Below are positions 1 through 12,126 of a DNA stretch of 64,000 nt, in pieces. Below the pieces are notes generated by a model, which saw only the letters and a program-made list of their open reading frames with translations, did no database searches and had not been told where the DNA came from. A program made the translations under genes and the position numbers. How positions within the stretch are numbered: position 1 is the first letter of the stretch; each line of letters opens with the position of its first letter. Origin of the DNA: Salminus brasiliensis (Eukaryota > Chordata > Actinopteri > Characiformes > Bryconidae); the NCBI RefSeq assembly GCF_030463535.1, contig NC_132880.1, positions 40,057,842 through 40,121,841 of the forward strand, given 5' to 3'.

Positions 1-412
1 GATCATTGGCATACTTGAGGCGCGCCTCCACATGTGCTCTCTTCAGCAGGGGTACCTTTCGGGCACTGCAGGATGTGAATCCATTGTTGCGCAAAGTGTT
101 GCCAATTGTTTCCTTGCAAACTGTGGTCCCAGCTGCCTTCAGGTCATTTGCTAACTCCTGCCGAGTGGTTGCAGGACGATTTCTGACTGTTCTCAGCATC
201 ATTGCCACCCCACGAGGCGAAATCTTCTTTGGAGCACCGGGCCGAGGTCTGTTGATTGTCATGTTATACTCTTTAAACTTTCTGATAATTGCACCAATAG
301 TTGTTACTTTCACATCCAACACCTTACTAATCTTTTTGTAGCCCATTCCAGCTTTGTGAAGGTCAACAATTCTGACTCTGAGGTCCTGTGACAGCTCTTT
401 GGTTTTACCCAT
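1..412 (-). CDS. Tc1-like transposase, N-terminal part (runs off left edge)
   Basis: Reading the minus strand from the ATG at 412-410 gives about 137 codons with no stop, starting [20 protein letters not shown] and continuing to the window edge. The order is typical of Tc1 transposases. First comes a paired-like helix-turn-helix (about residues 1-60, with [13 protein letters not shown]). Next is a GRPR-like linker, seen here as [13 protein letters not shown]. The second helix-turn-helix follows (about 70-120), then the [20 protein letters not shown] stretch that precedes the catalytic DDE domain. The DDE residues would be beyond the edge, so activity cannot be judged. The frame is intact in the visible part, which suggests a fairly young copy. 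The enzyme would act in the nucleus by cut-and-paste at TA sites. Confidence 0.85.
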   Translation of the reverse strand, partial: MGKTKELSQDLRVRIVDLHKAGMGYKKISKVLDVKVTTIGAIIRKFKEYNMTINRPRPGAPKKISPRGVAMMLRTVRNRPATTRQELANDLKAAGTTVCKETIGNTLRNNGFTSCSARKVPLLKRAHVEARLKYAND

Positions 413-770
413 GTTGGAGACTTGAAATCTGTGTGATCTGTCTGATTCTGTGGACAGGTGTTTTTCACACAAGTGATTAGTGAGAACAGGTGGCTTCAGG
501 TCAGGTAACAAGTTGATTGGGAGTGTCTAACTGGTCTGTAAAAGCCAGAACTGCTAATGAATACTAAGGGATCAAATACTTATTTCACTCCATGAAATAC
601 AAATCAATTAATATATATTCCTTAGATTTATTTTCTGGATTTTCTTTTTAATATTCTGTCTCTCCATGTAAGAATACATCTACCATTAAAAGTATAGAAT
701 GATCATGTCTTTATTAGTGGGCCAACGAAGAAAATCAGCAAGGGATCAAATACTTCTTGGACTCACTGTA
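1..770 (-). mobile_element. Tc1/mariner-like DNA transposon, one end, cut by window edge
   Basis: The terminal inverted repeat ends at the TA dinucleotide at 769-770. The outer block (about 742-768, starting GGGATCAAATACTTCTTGGA on the plus strand) is echoed by an inner block at 567-591 (GGGATCAAATACTTATTTCA). This is the IR/DR double-repeat arrangement of Sleeping Beauty-type fish Tc1 elements. Inside it, on the minus strand, lies the start of a transposase gene. The other half of the element lies outside the window. Confidence 0.9.
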
Positions 771-2253
771 TATATATAATTTTTTTTTTACCCGTAACAG
801 AGTGTTTAAGCCTCAAAGAATGATCACTGCAAGTTTAAACTGCAAATCACAGAATATTGTTTTTTCTTTATTGAAAGTGTACAGTGTGAATACTGTCATT
901 TTCTGCCAAATGTTTATTGCTTGCAACACATTCAAGTTGTATCTGTTTGCCCCACCTCTGTGGGGACTGTGCATATCTTGTAGTTTTACACTTAGTTTCC
1001 AGATATTTATCATTTAGTAAAGAAAGAAAACTGAGTGACCAGGAACACTTTTAACTACTACTTAGGCCTGTCTGAAGAACAGCTTGACTTTTCTGTTTAA
1101 TGATGCCATTCCCTTTGTTTAATGAATGGGACAAACATGATCACGGCTTTCATTTGTTACTGAGTTTTTATTTTAAATCCAGCACCTTAGATTGTCAGAA
1201 CTCTTCAGCATATGCAATTCCTCAAAATATGAAAAAAAATGTATGATTGACGTGTTTGCACTATATCAGAAGGTGACTAGGCTGGAGGTGTTAAGATTGT
1301 AATGTTAGCAAAGTCCTGGTTGTCACCATAAACTCTATACAGCAGTTTTATTGGGCAAAGTTTAATACATTTTTGTATGCACATGGGCACACTCAAACTG
1401 CTAATTGGTGCAAAAAACGCAACTAAGTAAGTCCTGATATCCTCATAACTATGCAAAAACTGATTTCTGTTCAGAGCCATTGATCTTAGGTTAGGTTTTG
1501 TGTTTGTGTCTATACAATTAGCTTTAAGCCGGCCCCTTGTTGTGGTTTTAAAATATGTATTTTCTGTATGCAGCATTTACTGTGTACTATACCCACGTAT
1601 CTAATATAGGATCAATATTTTATGTGTTTTAAGGCCCATTCGCTCAAGCTTTGATCAAAGGATTTAAGGACAAATTTAATGTAAGATGAATTTTTAGTCA
1701 TTTGTAATTTTTTTTTCTCCAGTCATTTTCTAAATATGATTACGCAGATGTGTTTTTCAAACTATGAAATTGAAGAAAAAAGTTCCATGATGTCCAATAT
1801 CAAACAAAAAGAACATGATCATGATGAACTAGTGTTATAAAGTTGGGATATATTATTAAGCTATGCACAGTAGAAACATGAATCTGAATGAAATTGAACG
1901 TGGTGCTGTATTAGATGAAACAGCGACGCATTGGTTGGTGAATACAGTAGAATACCAGCTCAGTTTATCTGCTTTTCTTTAATGTGTTTCAGCAAAAACT
2001 TTAGAAGTTTAACATAACTGCCAGGAAAACAGCTTGTGAGTTCTTGCTGCATTTAGATTTCTGCCAGATTACAAGTATTTTTTACAAGATTAGACAGTAA
2101 AATAGAGAAGGTCAAGGCATATTAATTAGCATGAGATATTGATAAGAGCATGTTTTTCTCATCAGAGATGTACGTTTAAAAATGAAGATGTTTCAAATGG
2201 TTCTTTGAGCAGCGCCTTCATTTTTAATTTTTTCAACTTGAATTTAGACAGCT

Positions 2254-2257
2254 AGTA

Positions 2258-2293
<36 letters not shown>

Positions 2294-2308
2294 GTAATAA
2301 TAATAATA
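2254..2308. repeat. (AAT)n microsatellite
   Basis: A run of TAA/AAT units broken once by an ACAGT interruption near 2291. Confidence 0.95.
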
Positions 2309-2786
2309 CCTGGCAGGTGCAACAATATGTACAGCAAATGGAGCAAAAGGTTTTTTTATTAGAACTACTACTTAAATGTGTAGCTAAGAGGAATGATCAT
2401 TGGACTTCACTGTTGTCCCTTTTACATGGGTCAGATATTGGTATTGAAAGAATCCGACTAAATTACAATGTTCTTAATCCAACTTTTTTTTTTTTTTTTT
2501 TTTCTTCACTGTGAAATGTAAACATTTTTGCAGTTTTCTAAACCTGTCTGTTACTGTTGTATTCTGGGACCATTCTTATATTGCATCTTATGATAACATT
2601 GATTTCAGAGAAACAAAGTCAAACGTGTAGTCTGCAAACACCCCTGACAAGATCATATTTTCTATGAATGTACCTAATGGCAGTAGTTTAAATAGTGGCT
2701 AAAATATCCACAGGATTATGTGTTTGTGCACTCTACAACATCTCATGCATGCACATTTTATAGTTATGTACTGCAGTTCAGCTGAA

Positions 2787-2892
2787 TCGAATCAGAATCT
2801 GACTTTATTGGCCAAGTATGCTTACACATACAAGGAATTTGTTTTTGGTTACAGTAGCTCACAGTGCATGATAACTGACATTACAGAAGTAA

Positions 2893-2956
<64 letters not shown>

Positions 2957-3115
2957 GACATACACGCACAGACACCCCTGTAACCTTAACATGTGCAGAG
3001 TTGTATATTTAAAGTAAAGTGCTAAGTGCAGCAGTAAAGAACAGTGCAGACTGGATTAAATATATATAAATATGGAGGACATAAATATAATTTAAGGAAC
3101 AAGGACGCTTAACAG
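2787..3115 (+). repeat. Dispersed fish repeat (LINE 3'-end-like) containing a (CA)n tract
   Basis: The block begins AATCAGAATCTGACTTTATT and continues with GGCCAAGTATGCTTACACAT. From memory this is a common fish interspersed repeat resembling a non-LTR retrotransposon 3' end. A pure (CA)n tract of about 60 bp sits inside at 2894-2954. The family name is not certain. Confidence 0.6.
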
Positions 3116-3190
3116 CAGGACTCGAACCGGCGCCGAGCGAACATGCTACACGCAGTGGACTACAGAATTTCATCTTACATGGTGTTATCT
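3115..3190 (-). repeat. tRNA-derived SINE fragment with B box
   Basis: On the minus strand the segment holds GCCGGTTCGAGTCCTGC, a good match to the pol III B box (GGTTCGANTCC). No clear A box or cloverleaf could be drawn, so this is a SINE piece and not a tRNA gene. Confidence 0.5.
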
Positions 3191-4149
3191 TATCTTCAAG
3201 CATTTGGGCAATTATTAAGGATACACACTGGCACAAAAGTTATTTCCGTTGCTTGTGTTTGAGGTGCTGCACTGTAAGACTTGTAAATAATTTGGGGCAG
3301 ATTTCTAGAGTTTCTTTTTCTTGGGGTGGGGGGTGGGGGTGTTTTGTTTTAGTGCATTTTATTAAACATTTTCATTTAAAGTAAATCTAGTTCCATCCAG
3401 CCACTATTTTGAGCTATAGCGTAATGCCCATTATTTCTTTCAACCTTTAAAAAAAAAAAAAACTTGGTTCTCATCACTGTTTGTCAGCCCTTTTGAACGT
3501 TCATGAACAGACTGCTTTGCGATTTACCTGATAGCCATAAAAAGTGGTACTTGACGAGCTCCAGTTCACTGTGTATGAATGAAAAGGCTTTGATTAGCAA
3601 ATTCTGACTTTCAACTATTCTCACTTTAAACGCATGTTGCCATCAAAGCAGATACCTTTTAGACATGGTCTGTCTGGAGTTGCAGAAGTTCCAGGAGCAC
3701 ATAGTACATACAGAAAAAATCAGTAATCAGTTAAATATTACAGGGTTGCTTTTTTTGTTGAAAATGGACATATCATCAGTAATTCAGATGTACACACAAC
3801 TCTGAAATGTGAGTGTAATCGTGTGTAGGACTGAAGTTAAAAGTCAAGACTGACTTAATGACCTGGCTTTTTATACAAACTTTGAAAACTACCTCAGAAT
3901 GGTGTCGGGTGCTAGCGTTATATATCCCTAATTTATATGATCATGACAAAGAGTACTAGTGGTGACCAAACAACACAAGCCAATACTGTGTGTAAGAGGT
4001 ATTTAGTTTTTTCTCACATTTTTGGAAATAAAAATTTGTATTATGGACTCAAATGAGGGATGTTTTTTTTTTTGTGTGTAAAAAAACATAAAATAAAATA
4101 AAAAAATAGGGGACCAAATTGTGAGCAGAAATAAAGCTTCCCTTTTTAA

Positions 4150-4420
4150 AATGTAGTGGTAAGATCATTAACTTTCAGTGGACTGTAAACTTGTGCTTAG
4201 CATAAACTGTAGTCCTAACAGAGTGATCATTGTCACGGTCAGATAAAAACCTTGTTTCTTGGACCAATAGAAAAGCTCCAAAATTACTTGGTATAAAATC
4301 TTTTACATTGGCTTCCATTGAAAGTGAAGAAGGCTTTTTCCTTCTCCTGTAATGTTGCTGTTTTGGAGATGCAAGGTTTTTGCATGGCCGTGACAATGTA
4401 TTTGTATATTGAGACATGCT
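4150..4420. repeat. Dispersed repeat related to segments at 18.45, 26.82 and 37.65 kb
   Basis: The segment has CTTCCATTGAAAGTGA with ACCAATAGAAA nearby. The same words recur, in either orientation, at 18430-18600 (TTTTAATGGAAGTCAATG, TCTATTGGTCC), 26810-26890 (TTCAATGGAAGTCAATG) and more weakly at 37640-38000. It is probably an old non-autonomous element; no clean terminal repeats were found. Confidence 0.4.
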
Positions 4421-6608
4421 GATTAGTGGGCATTATTGATTTCTGTAATAGATGAAGTGCTAGATTGCTAATGCCCTGTGTGGGTGAATGCAGAGCAATA
4501 AATGAGAGACGCGGTCTTGTCTACAGGGTGCTTGTTGATTTGGCGTTTTGTAGGGTGAGCTGGTGCTCTAGGGTTTGTGAGCTTTTTGGAAGCTGGCATT
4601 GTCCTCTCCATGTCCATCGGTAGCAGCGTGCCATGTTTTAGATAACACTGGTCGATATTGGCCCAGAAATCTCTGCTGTGTTTTTGCAATACTAGAGGAG
4701 AAAACTCAAACATGTTTTAGAGACTTTTACTCTTTTGTAGACTTATCCACATCCGGCAGCACGGTTTGAATACAATGAAGCAGCTTGGCAATACGTATCA
4801 AGTGGTTGTCTCCGGCGTCGGTCACTTCTTCTCATGTCTGTAAAAATTGCGTTATACTTGGCTCCTCTTTATATCCAGTATTGCAATAAATGAAAACTGC
4901 TAAATGAGAACTCCACAGCAATGGTGAGCAGGTCAAGAATAAGCTACTTAAAAGTTTGTTTTTAATTGTAATTTGATGTATTTTACCTTGCTACATTTTA
5001 GAAAGGGAATTAGTTTTTCATGTAAATTCTCAAATTCTGACTGAATGTGTTGCAACACATACTGATACACTGGCATATTTCAGTTATTTCCAGAGAATTT
5101 AATGTAATCAATGTGTAAAGGGGTACAAAACAAGGTTGTATTGAATTTAAATCAATGTTCTTGTGCTGTTGAGCTAAAGACATCCAGTTTTTGTTGTGTG
5201 CCTTTTCTGATCTGTCTCACCACCTATATTTGTAATGGGTGATAATCCTTTTTATTTGCCACATCAAAGAATTTCTACATTGATTATCATGCAACCTTGA
5301 GTGAATGCTGCATAGAACGATCAGTATTTGTATTTTGCACTTTCTAAGCAGTTAAAAAAAAAAAAAAAAAGATGCCCTTTTTAAAAATCGGGCAGACCAA
5401 CAGCTAAAAGTCCATTAAGACGAGGTATATTCTGCTATAATAGGAATTCTAAAGAACCATTTGACATGGAGGTCTTTGCTTAAAAGTGTAGAGACATGAA
5501 GTACCTCATAAGCCTGATATATGCTGCATCAACATTGAGTTTTCTTTTATGAACTTCATACTTCTGAAACATGACAAAACGCAGATAGGAGGTTTGATGT
5601 ACGTGCGAGGCAGCGCATATGCCCTTCACAATCTTCCCTTTTTTATTTATTTATTTATTTTTGATTGGAGTATTTCTGAACGGCGCTTTCTGTACATTTT
5701 GAGTTTGAGCTGTTTGAGTGATCAAGGCACATGCTTTTAGAGTGCACAGGGAATTCAACACATGTTCCGTCTTGGCCATCTTAACTGAAACCTCCCATAT
5801 AATTATATTTGGTGACTTGATCTAGTCATGAATAACTGTTGACTCAGGTATCGCCGTTTAAGGGCTGTATCTGCTACTGCTTCTCCTTCCCTGCACTCCC
5901 TCACCTGTGTCTTAAGGTAGCCTTGGAACTGCATTTATGGATAGAACATCACATACCTAGCATATCTGGCCTTAAAATATGCACTACTCACCAGAACTGC
6001 AAGTTATGCTTTGTTTTAAGTCACTGCCAACCATTGCCATATGCTTTTTGTTATAAATCTACCTCCTATGAATGTAGGAGTGTCCTGGAACCACAAAAGG
6101 ATTTCCTTTTTCTTTCTTTTATTTAGTCTGGAAAGACAATCCTCAGTTGGCCCAAGCATGTAATTAACAACACAAACTCCAGGACACTCCAGCTGAGGCT
6201 GTACGCTTAGGGTTTCTCCCTCTCCCAGTGTTCATGTAAGCCATGGAAAAGCAAAGTGACCAAAGTTTTTACTAAGGCATTCTTGCACTGCCTCGCAGGC
6301 ATAAACCTCCCCCTTCCTTCAGCCATTTAATTTTTTATGTTTCCTCCTTAACCACATGCCAAAATGAATTTGCTGTCATTCCTGTTGTGATGAGGTCTTT
6401 TTATTTCTCATTCTTGTGTTTGGGCTCACTGCTAAGCTGTGTCCTCATTACATACGTCAGTGTAAAGTGTGAGCTTGGAGGGTTTTTTTATCTGCTTTCT
6501 GTGTTAAGATTACGATCTCAAGATATGCTGTAAATCCTGCTAGGACATAATGTGAATCCGTTTTATGTAATATAGTTGACTTTCTCTTGCCTGTATATTG
6601 CATTGATT

Positions 6609-6614
6609 AATAAA
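6609..6614 (+). terminator. Candidate poly(A) signal AATAAA
   Basis: AATAAA lies in TGATTAATAAAAAAAGTTC and is followed by a T/GT-rich stretch (TTCTTCTGGCTTGTGCTTCG), the usual form of a cleavage site with a downstream element. No gene in the window uses it, so it would belong to a plus-strand gene further left. Confidence 0.35.
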
Positions 6615-7012
6615 AAAAGTTCTTCTGGCTTGTGCTTCGTTCCTTAAAATATTTAATTTGCTCTTTGTAAGAAAAGCTTTTGTTCATGTGGCCTTCCTCT
6701 GCAACAAATGTTACTGTTTTTGCCAAATCCTGTTGTCATTCCTGTGTGTTGAGGTCATTGTGTTGGACTTTCACATAATCCTTATGCGTTTTCTTAACCA
6801 CTAAGCAACAATCACAAAGTAAACACAGATGTTGTGGGTTCTCCTCAGGACAAAATATTGTAATCCGGCCTAAAGCCAAAGTTCACGTTCTCAACTTAAT
6901 GAAGTATGGTATAAAACCTATTGCACTAAACATTAGTTTGTCAGAAGTATGCGGACTGCCTAGATCACTAGAAGGCTCGAGGAGGGGCTTTGGACCAACA
7001 GACTGTAGTAGG

Positions 7013-7013
<1 letters not shown>

Positions 7014-7043
<30 letters not shown>
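7014..7043. repeat. (GT)n microsatellite
   Basis: An uninterrupted GT run of about 28 bp. Confidence 0.95.
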
Positions 7044-7739
7044 TAGATACAGTGAAATAAAGACTCAAATTAAAGAAAATCCATGTAAATGGAGAATCAT
7101 CTCCACCTATTTAAAGGAGAAGCAGCATCTGGCTCAGCCCAACTACTAGTTCATTCAAAAGTCTGCATCTAACCAAGTACAGGCAAAAACGCCAGGATGT
7201 ATTCTTGCTCTGCCCGTGTTATTCGGGATGCACCAGGAAGTAATTTGTGTGGACCATCGTCCCATGCTGCTATTGCAATTGCAGAAAGCTATTTTACATG
7301 CAGTGTTTACAAATACTTGATACCTGAGGTCCCTGTTCCTGTTAACTGTTCAAATAAAAAAAAAATTGTGCTGTTTCTGTTGGACATTGTGACCCTTCGT
7401 TCCTATCGCCACCCTAAGTTTCTCCACAGCGATTTGTTTCGCATCAGAACTGAAGGAGTAATTTTACATCTCACCCATTATTAATTATGCAGATCAAAAA
7501 AAAGCTCCTTAAGTATTGAGCAAACCACAGTGGACCTTCTTAGTACGTCCAGTATCCGTCAGCATAGGGGTCTACTCCTGAGCCAAGCAAGCATACCACA
7601 CTACACAAAGTGTCCTTGAACGATACTCCTCACCCTATATTATACGTGCCTACATGTGTAACTGCAATAAACATATGCTGTTCTGGATAAGACCTTCAGC
7701 TAAATACATAATGTTTAGTTTGTTTAATGTTTAGTTTAC

Positions 7740-8212
7740 ACAATATGTCAAAATGTTTGTGGACACCTTCGGCTACTTTAAGTTGCACCCTTTGCTGATG
7801 CTGATGTGCAAATGCACACCCACACAGCTTGTCTAGTCCCTGTAGAGATTGCCAGTAGAATAGGACTCTCATAAACCTATTGGCACCATGCCTAATGCCA
7901 GGTGTGTGCTAGAGGGGTATAAAGCCCCCCACAGCATTAAAGTGGGACTGTGTTCTCTGGAATGATAGTTGGTGCTTCATCCAGTACTTTTGAGATGGGT
8001 TGGGAAGTTGGGGATGAGGTAGAGTGGTGATCATCCAACATCCTGACCTCACTAATGCTCACTGCAATGGTATAGAATCTAGTAGACAGCCTTCCCTGGA
8101 CAGTAGAGACAGTTACTCCAACAAAGGCAGGATGAAATCTATTTTAATACCCTTGATATCAGAAGAAACAATTAATGAGCAGATGTCCCAATACTTGTGT
8201 CCATACAGTGTA
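7740..8212. mobile_element. Non-autonomous TIR element, family A, near full length
   Basis: The left end reads CAATATGTCAAAATGTTTGTGG and then ACACC. The right end reads GTCCCAATACTTGTGTCCAT and then ACAGTGTA. These are the two terminal repeats of a roughly 450-500 bp element seen eight times in this window. Internal landmarks are TTTAAGTTGCACCC, a TTGGCACCATGCCTAATGCC block and GATCATCCAACATCCTGACC. There is no coding capacity. Confidence 0.8.
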
Positions 8213-9078
8213 TCTGTATCATTTTCTTTGGGATCCTAAAGCTCCAAAATCAGGGGGTGTGGCCGATTACTTTCAGCAGCGTAACAAAGGAAAGGAATTA
8301 ATAACTAAATGACTAATGACGTTAATGACAACTGTCACTGAATAAGATACATTTCCTTTCTTATATATAGTAGAGTATGTAAAATTCTGTAAAATAAAAA
8401 CAAACAAACAAAAAAGTTAAGCTGCTCTTGATGACATCATCCTCACCCTGTCCAGATGTCAGGAGATGCCAAATGGGTCTTAAACTTTTGCTTCACCCAG
8501 ACTTGCACCAAAATAAAAATGTGTGCTTGAAAGGGAGCCCACAGACTAAAGGCCTTGTAAAAACATCCAGTCGTCCAGTGAACAGGCTTTGTTTTTTCCA
8601 CCCTGCTCTCCTTCCACTTGGACGAACAGCTTCTCTCAAAAAAGGAACAAATAGCCTTCATGCTTTGATGTTGAGACCTCACAACAGCAGCAGTATTAAA
8701 AGTGGTACTTTTACAATGCTTTCAGAGCTGTGTGAAGCTACCACAGCAGTGTTAAAGCATATGTTTCATACATGTTGTGGATTGATAAGATTTAGTTCTG
8801 TCCTGGAGAAAATGATCCACCCCCTTTCATAAAAGCCCAGTCTGTCCTTCACTGGATATCAGTAACATTCATATTAAAGGCGTTTAGCAGATGTTCTTCC
8901 CCAAGGTGCTTCACTGCTTACTCAGAAAATACCCTTAGCTAGTTTGCATAGACAAGAAACCATAAGATCCCATAAAGGCAGGTTGACACTTCGCCCAAAG
9001 TACCCTTGGAAGAGGAGGGTCTCCACTTCAGTGCCAGGCCAGAAAAAGAGCCTGGATGCTTGTCTTCCATGGATCTTA
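8213..9078. other. Non-coding interval
   Basis: A 134-codon open frame at 8428-8832 (+) has a low-complexity composition, no recognisable domain and no splice context, so it is not called. Nothing else stands out. Confidence 0.45.
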
Positions 9079-9079
9079 A

Positions 9080-9290
9080 AGGATGGGGGGTCAAGCCGAG
9101 CCATGCTTGAAGCTCGAAGGGCTCTTGGTACTGATCAGCTTTTGAGCATTGGCATCAGGTACGCAAGGGCTGGTCCATTCTTGGCTTTGTAGGCCAGCTT
9201 CAGGGTCATGAATCTGATGCGGGCAGCAGCTACAGGAATCCAGTGAAGAGAAGCCAGCAGAGGAGACACTGTACATGGCTGGAGTTAGTG
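9080..9290. repeat. Probable dispersed repeat (unnamed)
   Basis: The segment around GGCTTTGTAGGCCAGCTTCA and GCAGCTACAGGAATCCAGTG resembles a repeat I have seen commonly in fish genomes. There is no second copy in the window to align, so the call is weak. Confidence 0.35.
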
Positions 9291-9474
9291 CTGTACTGTA
9301 GTAAGGGTGTACTAATACACACTCTCTAAAGTACTAAATATCTAAAATATCTACATACACAAACCGGACCCTCACTCACTACAATACACAACCATGGCTC
9401 ACGGAAAACACACTACGGACAATAACGAAAATATTTATTTTTAACTCACACATACACTCACATACAGATAAATA

Positions 9475-9477
<3 letters not shown>

Positions 9478-9552
<75 letters not shown>

Positions 9553-9563
9553 GACACACACTA
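9478..9563. repeat. Compound (TA)n(CA)n microsatellite
   Basis: About 60 bp of TA is followed directly by about 20 bp of CA. A strongly T-rich tract continues to about 9720. Confidence 0.95.
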
Positions 9564-9721
9564 TTTCATCTGTGTATATATATTTGTATTTTTATTTATT
9601 TTTTGCTTTAATTTCTATATTTCTATACTTTCATATTTTTATATTTTATTTTTTTACTTAAATGTAACTTATTCTATTTTTATTTTTTATTTAATTTTTC
9701 TTTTGCACTTTTGCACTTTAC

Positions 9722-9865
9722 TTCATTAAGTTAAGGTTTAGTTAAGTTTAAATGTAGATCTTTATTGTATAGCTTTGATGTGGGCAGACTGTCATAAAAG
9801 CATTTCACTGCAAGTTATACTGTGTATGACTATGTACGTGACAAATAAAATTTGATTTGATTATA
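9722..9865 (+). repeat. LINE-like 3'-end repeat, plus copy
   Basis: About 140 bp running from TTAAGGTTTAGTTAAGTTTA to GACAAATAAAATTTGATTTG. The same sequence occurs inverted at 33136-33275. The A/T-rich ACAAATAAAATTTGA end is typical of fish non-LTR retrotransposon tails. Confidence 0.65.
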
Positions 9866-10129
9866 AAGATGCTACAGATATTTTCTTTGAACGATGTCAT
9901 ATAATAAGCACTATTAATTTCATAAAGAACCATTTTTGTAATAGATGTTTGATGTTTGAGTGCAAAAAAGCTTCTCTTGAAGTAATCTCTGTTACAGTCC
10001 CGTGGTTCTTCTATGGCACCTTTACCTTTAGCCAGTATCCAGTATCTGAGTTCATGCCCATGTGAAGGTTTGGGTTGGGTTCTTCAGGGTAACTCCACCG
10101 GCACCTAAATGGTGCAGCACTGGCTGCTC

Positions 10130-10225
10130 TGCTGAAATCTGCAGCGAGGAAAGCTGTGGAGTCAGATTTTCCACAGCTCACTTACGAGCCACACGGCTCC
10201 GCTCGAACACACAGGACTCGCCAAG
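10130..10225 (+). other. Candidate 5'UTR exon for the 12.1-kb secreted-protein gene
   Basis: A locally GC-rich patch ends in CGCCAAG followed by GTAGGC, a usable splice donor. The next strong plus-strand acceptor is TTTTCTTATTAG at 12105-12116, just ahead of the start codon of the gene at 12127. A non-coding first exon here would place the promoter near 10.0-10.1 kb. The link is inferred from position and splice sites only. Confidence 0.25.
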
Positions 10226-10639
10226 GTAGGCTAACACACTCCTGTTTTTTTATTCAAACAAAGACCAGTTCAGAAATACACACACTCAGGCGAGCAGAGG
10301 GTCAGTTGTCTAACTTTAGTGTCTGTGGGTTCTGCTGTAGATGAAGAAGAAATGCCTGGTGCTGTTTGGACAGTTGCTTATGCTACGTGTTTTTCCTGAA
10401 CTCAGTGTGTTTCAGATTAGGAAGTCTGTCTGAACTGCAGAGAGTGCTGGAGGACTGAAGCAGAGAGAGAGATGTTACACTGAAAAGCTTTAACAAGTTT
10501 AGGAGGCATCTGAATGTTCATGTCATTTACATTTCTGACAGATGCTTGGTTAACCCCTTGAACCCATGGTTTATTATTCAGTCATTATTCTAATGCAGAA
10601 ATGACTGTGAATTATTTGGCAACTGTTTGGTTTAGTATA

Positions 10640-10684
10640 TCTTGTGGAGTCCCACAAGGTTCTATTTGGGGGCCTATAAAACTG
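10640..10684 (+). pseudogene. Reverse-transcriptase relic of a non-LTR retrotransposon
   Basis: The translation SCGVPQGSIWGPIKL matches the conserved GVPQGS-LGP block of LINE reverse transcriptases. The frame is lost on both sides, so only a short fossil remains. A second such relic lies at 33438. Confidence 0.55.
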
Positions 10685-10699
10685 ATAATAGCAGTAATG

Positions 10700-11777
10700 T
10701 AGTTCTGAGATTGACGAACTGGAGTATAGGCTTGCATACGGGGTCTAACTGGTTAATCGAGTAAGGTAAGATAAAATCACGATCCACTTGTACAGACCTA
10801 AGCTAATGGGACAATTTCATTTTGATGGTCGACTAAAAATGCTATGTATATCCGCACAATAATTTATATTAAATTAATTTTTTCACCCTATATGTTTTCT
10901 AGACCTACACCTATGTATCATGCAAAGGGGGGCATATTATATTTTAAAAACTCAAGTTTTGGGTATTTGGAGTGCCTACCAACTCACAAACTGTGAAACA
11001 ACTGTGTTTTGTGGGCAACCAAGGTGAGAAAACAGGACACTCAATATGCTGTTCAGATTTGGCTCAGTTTACTGCTGAGTAGCTTAACCAGAGTTTGCCT
11101 TCACAAAAGGCAACCAATTGTCAGACTGCAGCGTGCATTATTTTTGGGGGGCTACTATGAAGCTGCCAAGAATTAGACTGAATCCATAGAAATGTATAGC
11201 GATCCTGATTTGAGTAGCTGGAAACCTAAGGACAGAAAGACAGGAACAGCAGACTACAGCTGAAGGAGAAAGAGTGAGAAATGTGAACTCAAGGTGAAGT
11301 AAAAGCTAGCTAGCTACAGTGCGAACAGGGGCAAATGAGAAACCATCTAAAGAAGTCATTCAAAAGTTTAAGAGTTTGTGTTGCTGGGAAGAGGGGTTAT
11401 ACAAAAAGGTGGGGTTGGTGGGGGTTGGGTGGAACAGTGGCTCATTGTCATTTAAAGGAACAGGGTTGTTCAGACAGAGTAAGAAGATGCAGGGTATTTT
11501 TGGTCAGTGTGGCATTTTGACATTGTCTGTCAGACGTTTTTTACAACCTCAGGGCACTGTGTTGCATTAGGAAAAGAGGTTCACCATAGAATGAATTGCT
11601 TTAATGATGTCTGACATGTACTCAGCACCCAGTGGTTTATCCCTGCCTATTCACCCTGAAGCTCAATGCAAGGCATCCAAGAGAGTGTGCTACACCATTT
11701 GTCTTAAGTAATAAAGAGAGAAGAACGAATAATGTAGACCATTAACCTACATTCTAATCCTAATCCCGACCCTAACC
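10700..11777. other. Non-coding interval upstream of the secreted-protein gene
   Basis: No exon-like frame, terminal repeat pair or microsatellite was recognised. Two overlapping short frames at 11319-11570 have no coding character. Confidence 0.4.
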
Positions 11778-11918
11778 CAGGGGTGTCCATTGTACTGTGC
11801 AAAGGGCCACACTTTACTTACCTTGTTAAACCATTTGGTCTTCCAACAGCTTATTGTGTGTTTATGGTTTGTTGGAACAAGAACCTAAAGCTACACTGGA
11901 TTAGATTGGACACCCCTA
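11778..11918. mobile_element. Short TIR element (MITE), about 140 bp
   Basis: The ends are inverted: CAGGGGTGTCCA at 11778-11789 and TGGACACCCCTA at 11907-11918. The CAGGGGTGTCCAA terminus is common among fish hAT-like MITEs. No clear target duplication is visible. Confidence 0.6.
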
Positions 11919-12126
11919 TGTTTACCAGTCCCTGAGTTCCACCAGACGGATTGGAGAACCTGTAGATAGCCTTCATTATAATCATTATTTGTTTAGTTTA
12001 GACCCAGTAGTTTAGATGTGAGTCCTGTTCTAGTCTTCAGTTTTGAGTCAAGGCCAGTTTCAGGACAGCATGGGGTGGAACCTTAGCTGTGTTTTCTTCT
12101 GTTGTTTTCTTATTAGCTCCACCAGG

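Larger units (their letters stand above)
771..6880. other. Non-coding stretch, 3'UTR-like or intergenic
   Basis: No frame longer than about 100 codons looks protein-like, and no splice-bounded exon was found. The sequence is AT-rich with many T runs. AATAAA-type signals occur, for example at 4027 and 6609. Apart from the microsatellites and repeats listed separately, much of it looks single-copy. A long 3'UTR of a plus-strand gene lying left of the window is possible; intergenic DNA is equally compatible. Confidence 0.5.

Noticed and set aside
8428-8832. 134-codon open frame on the plus strand
   Set aside because: No recognisable motif, no introns and no signals around it; it adjoins transposon sequence.
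12043-12126. Upstream in-frame ATG extending the secreted protein by 28 residues
   Set aside because: The stretch includes a polypyrimidine tract and TTATTAG acceptor and would bury the signal peptide; it is most likely intron.
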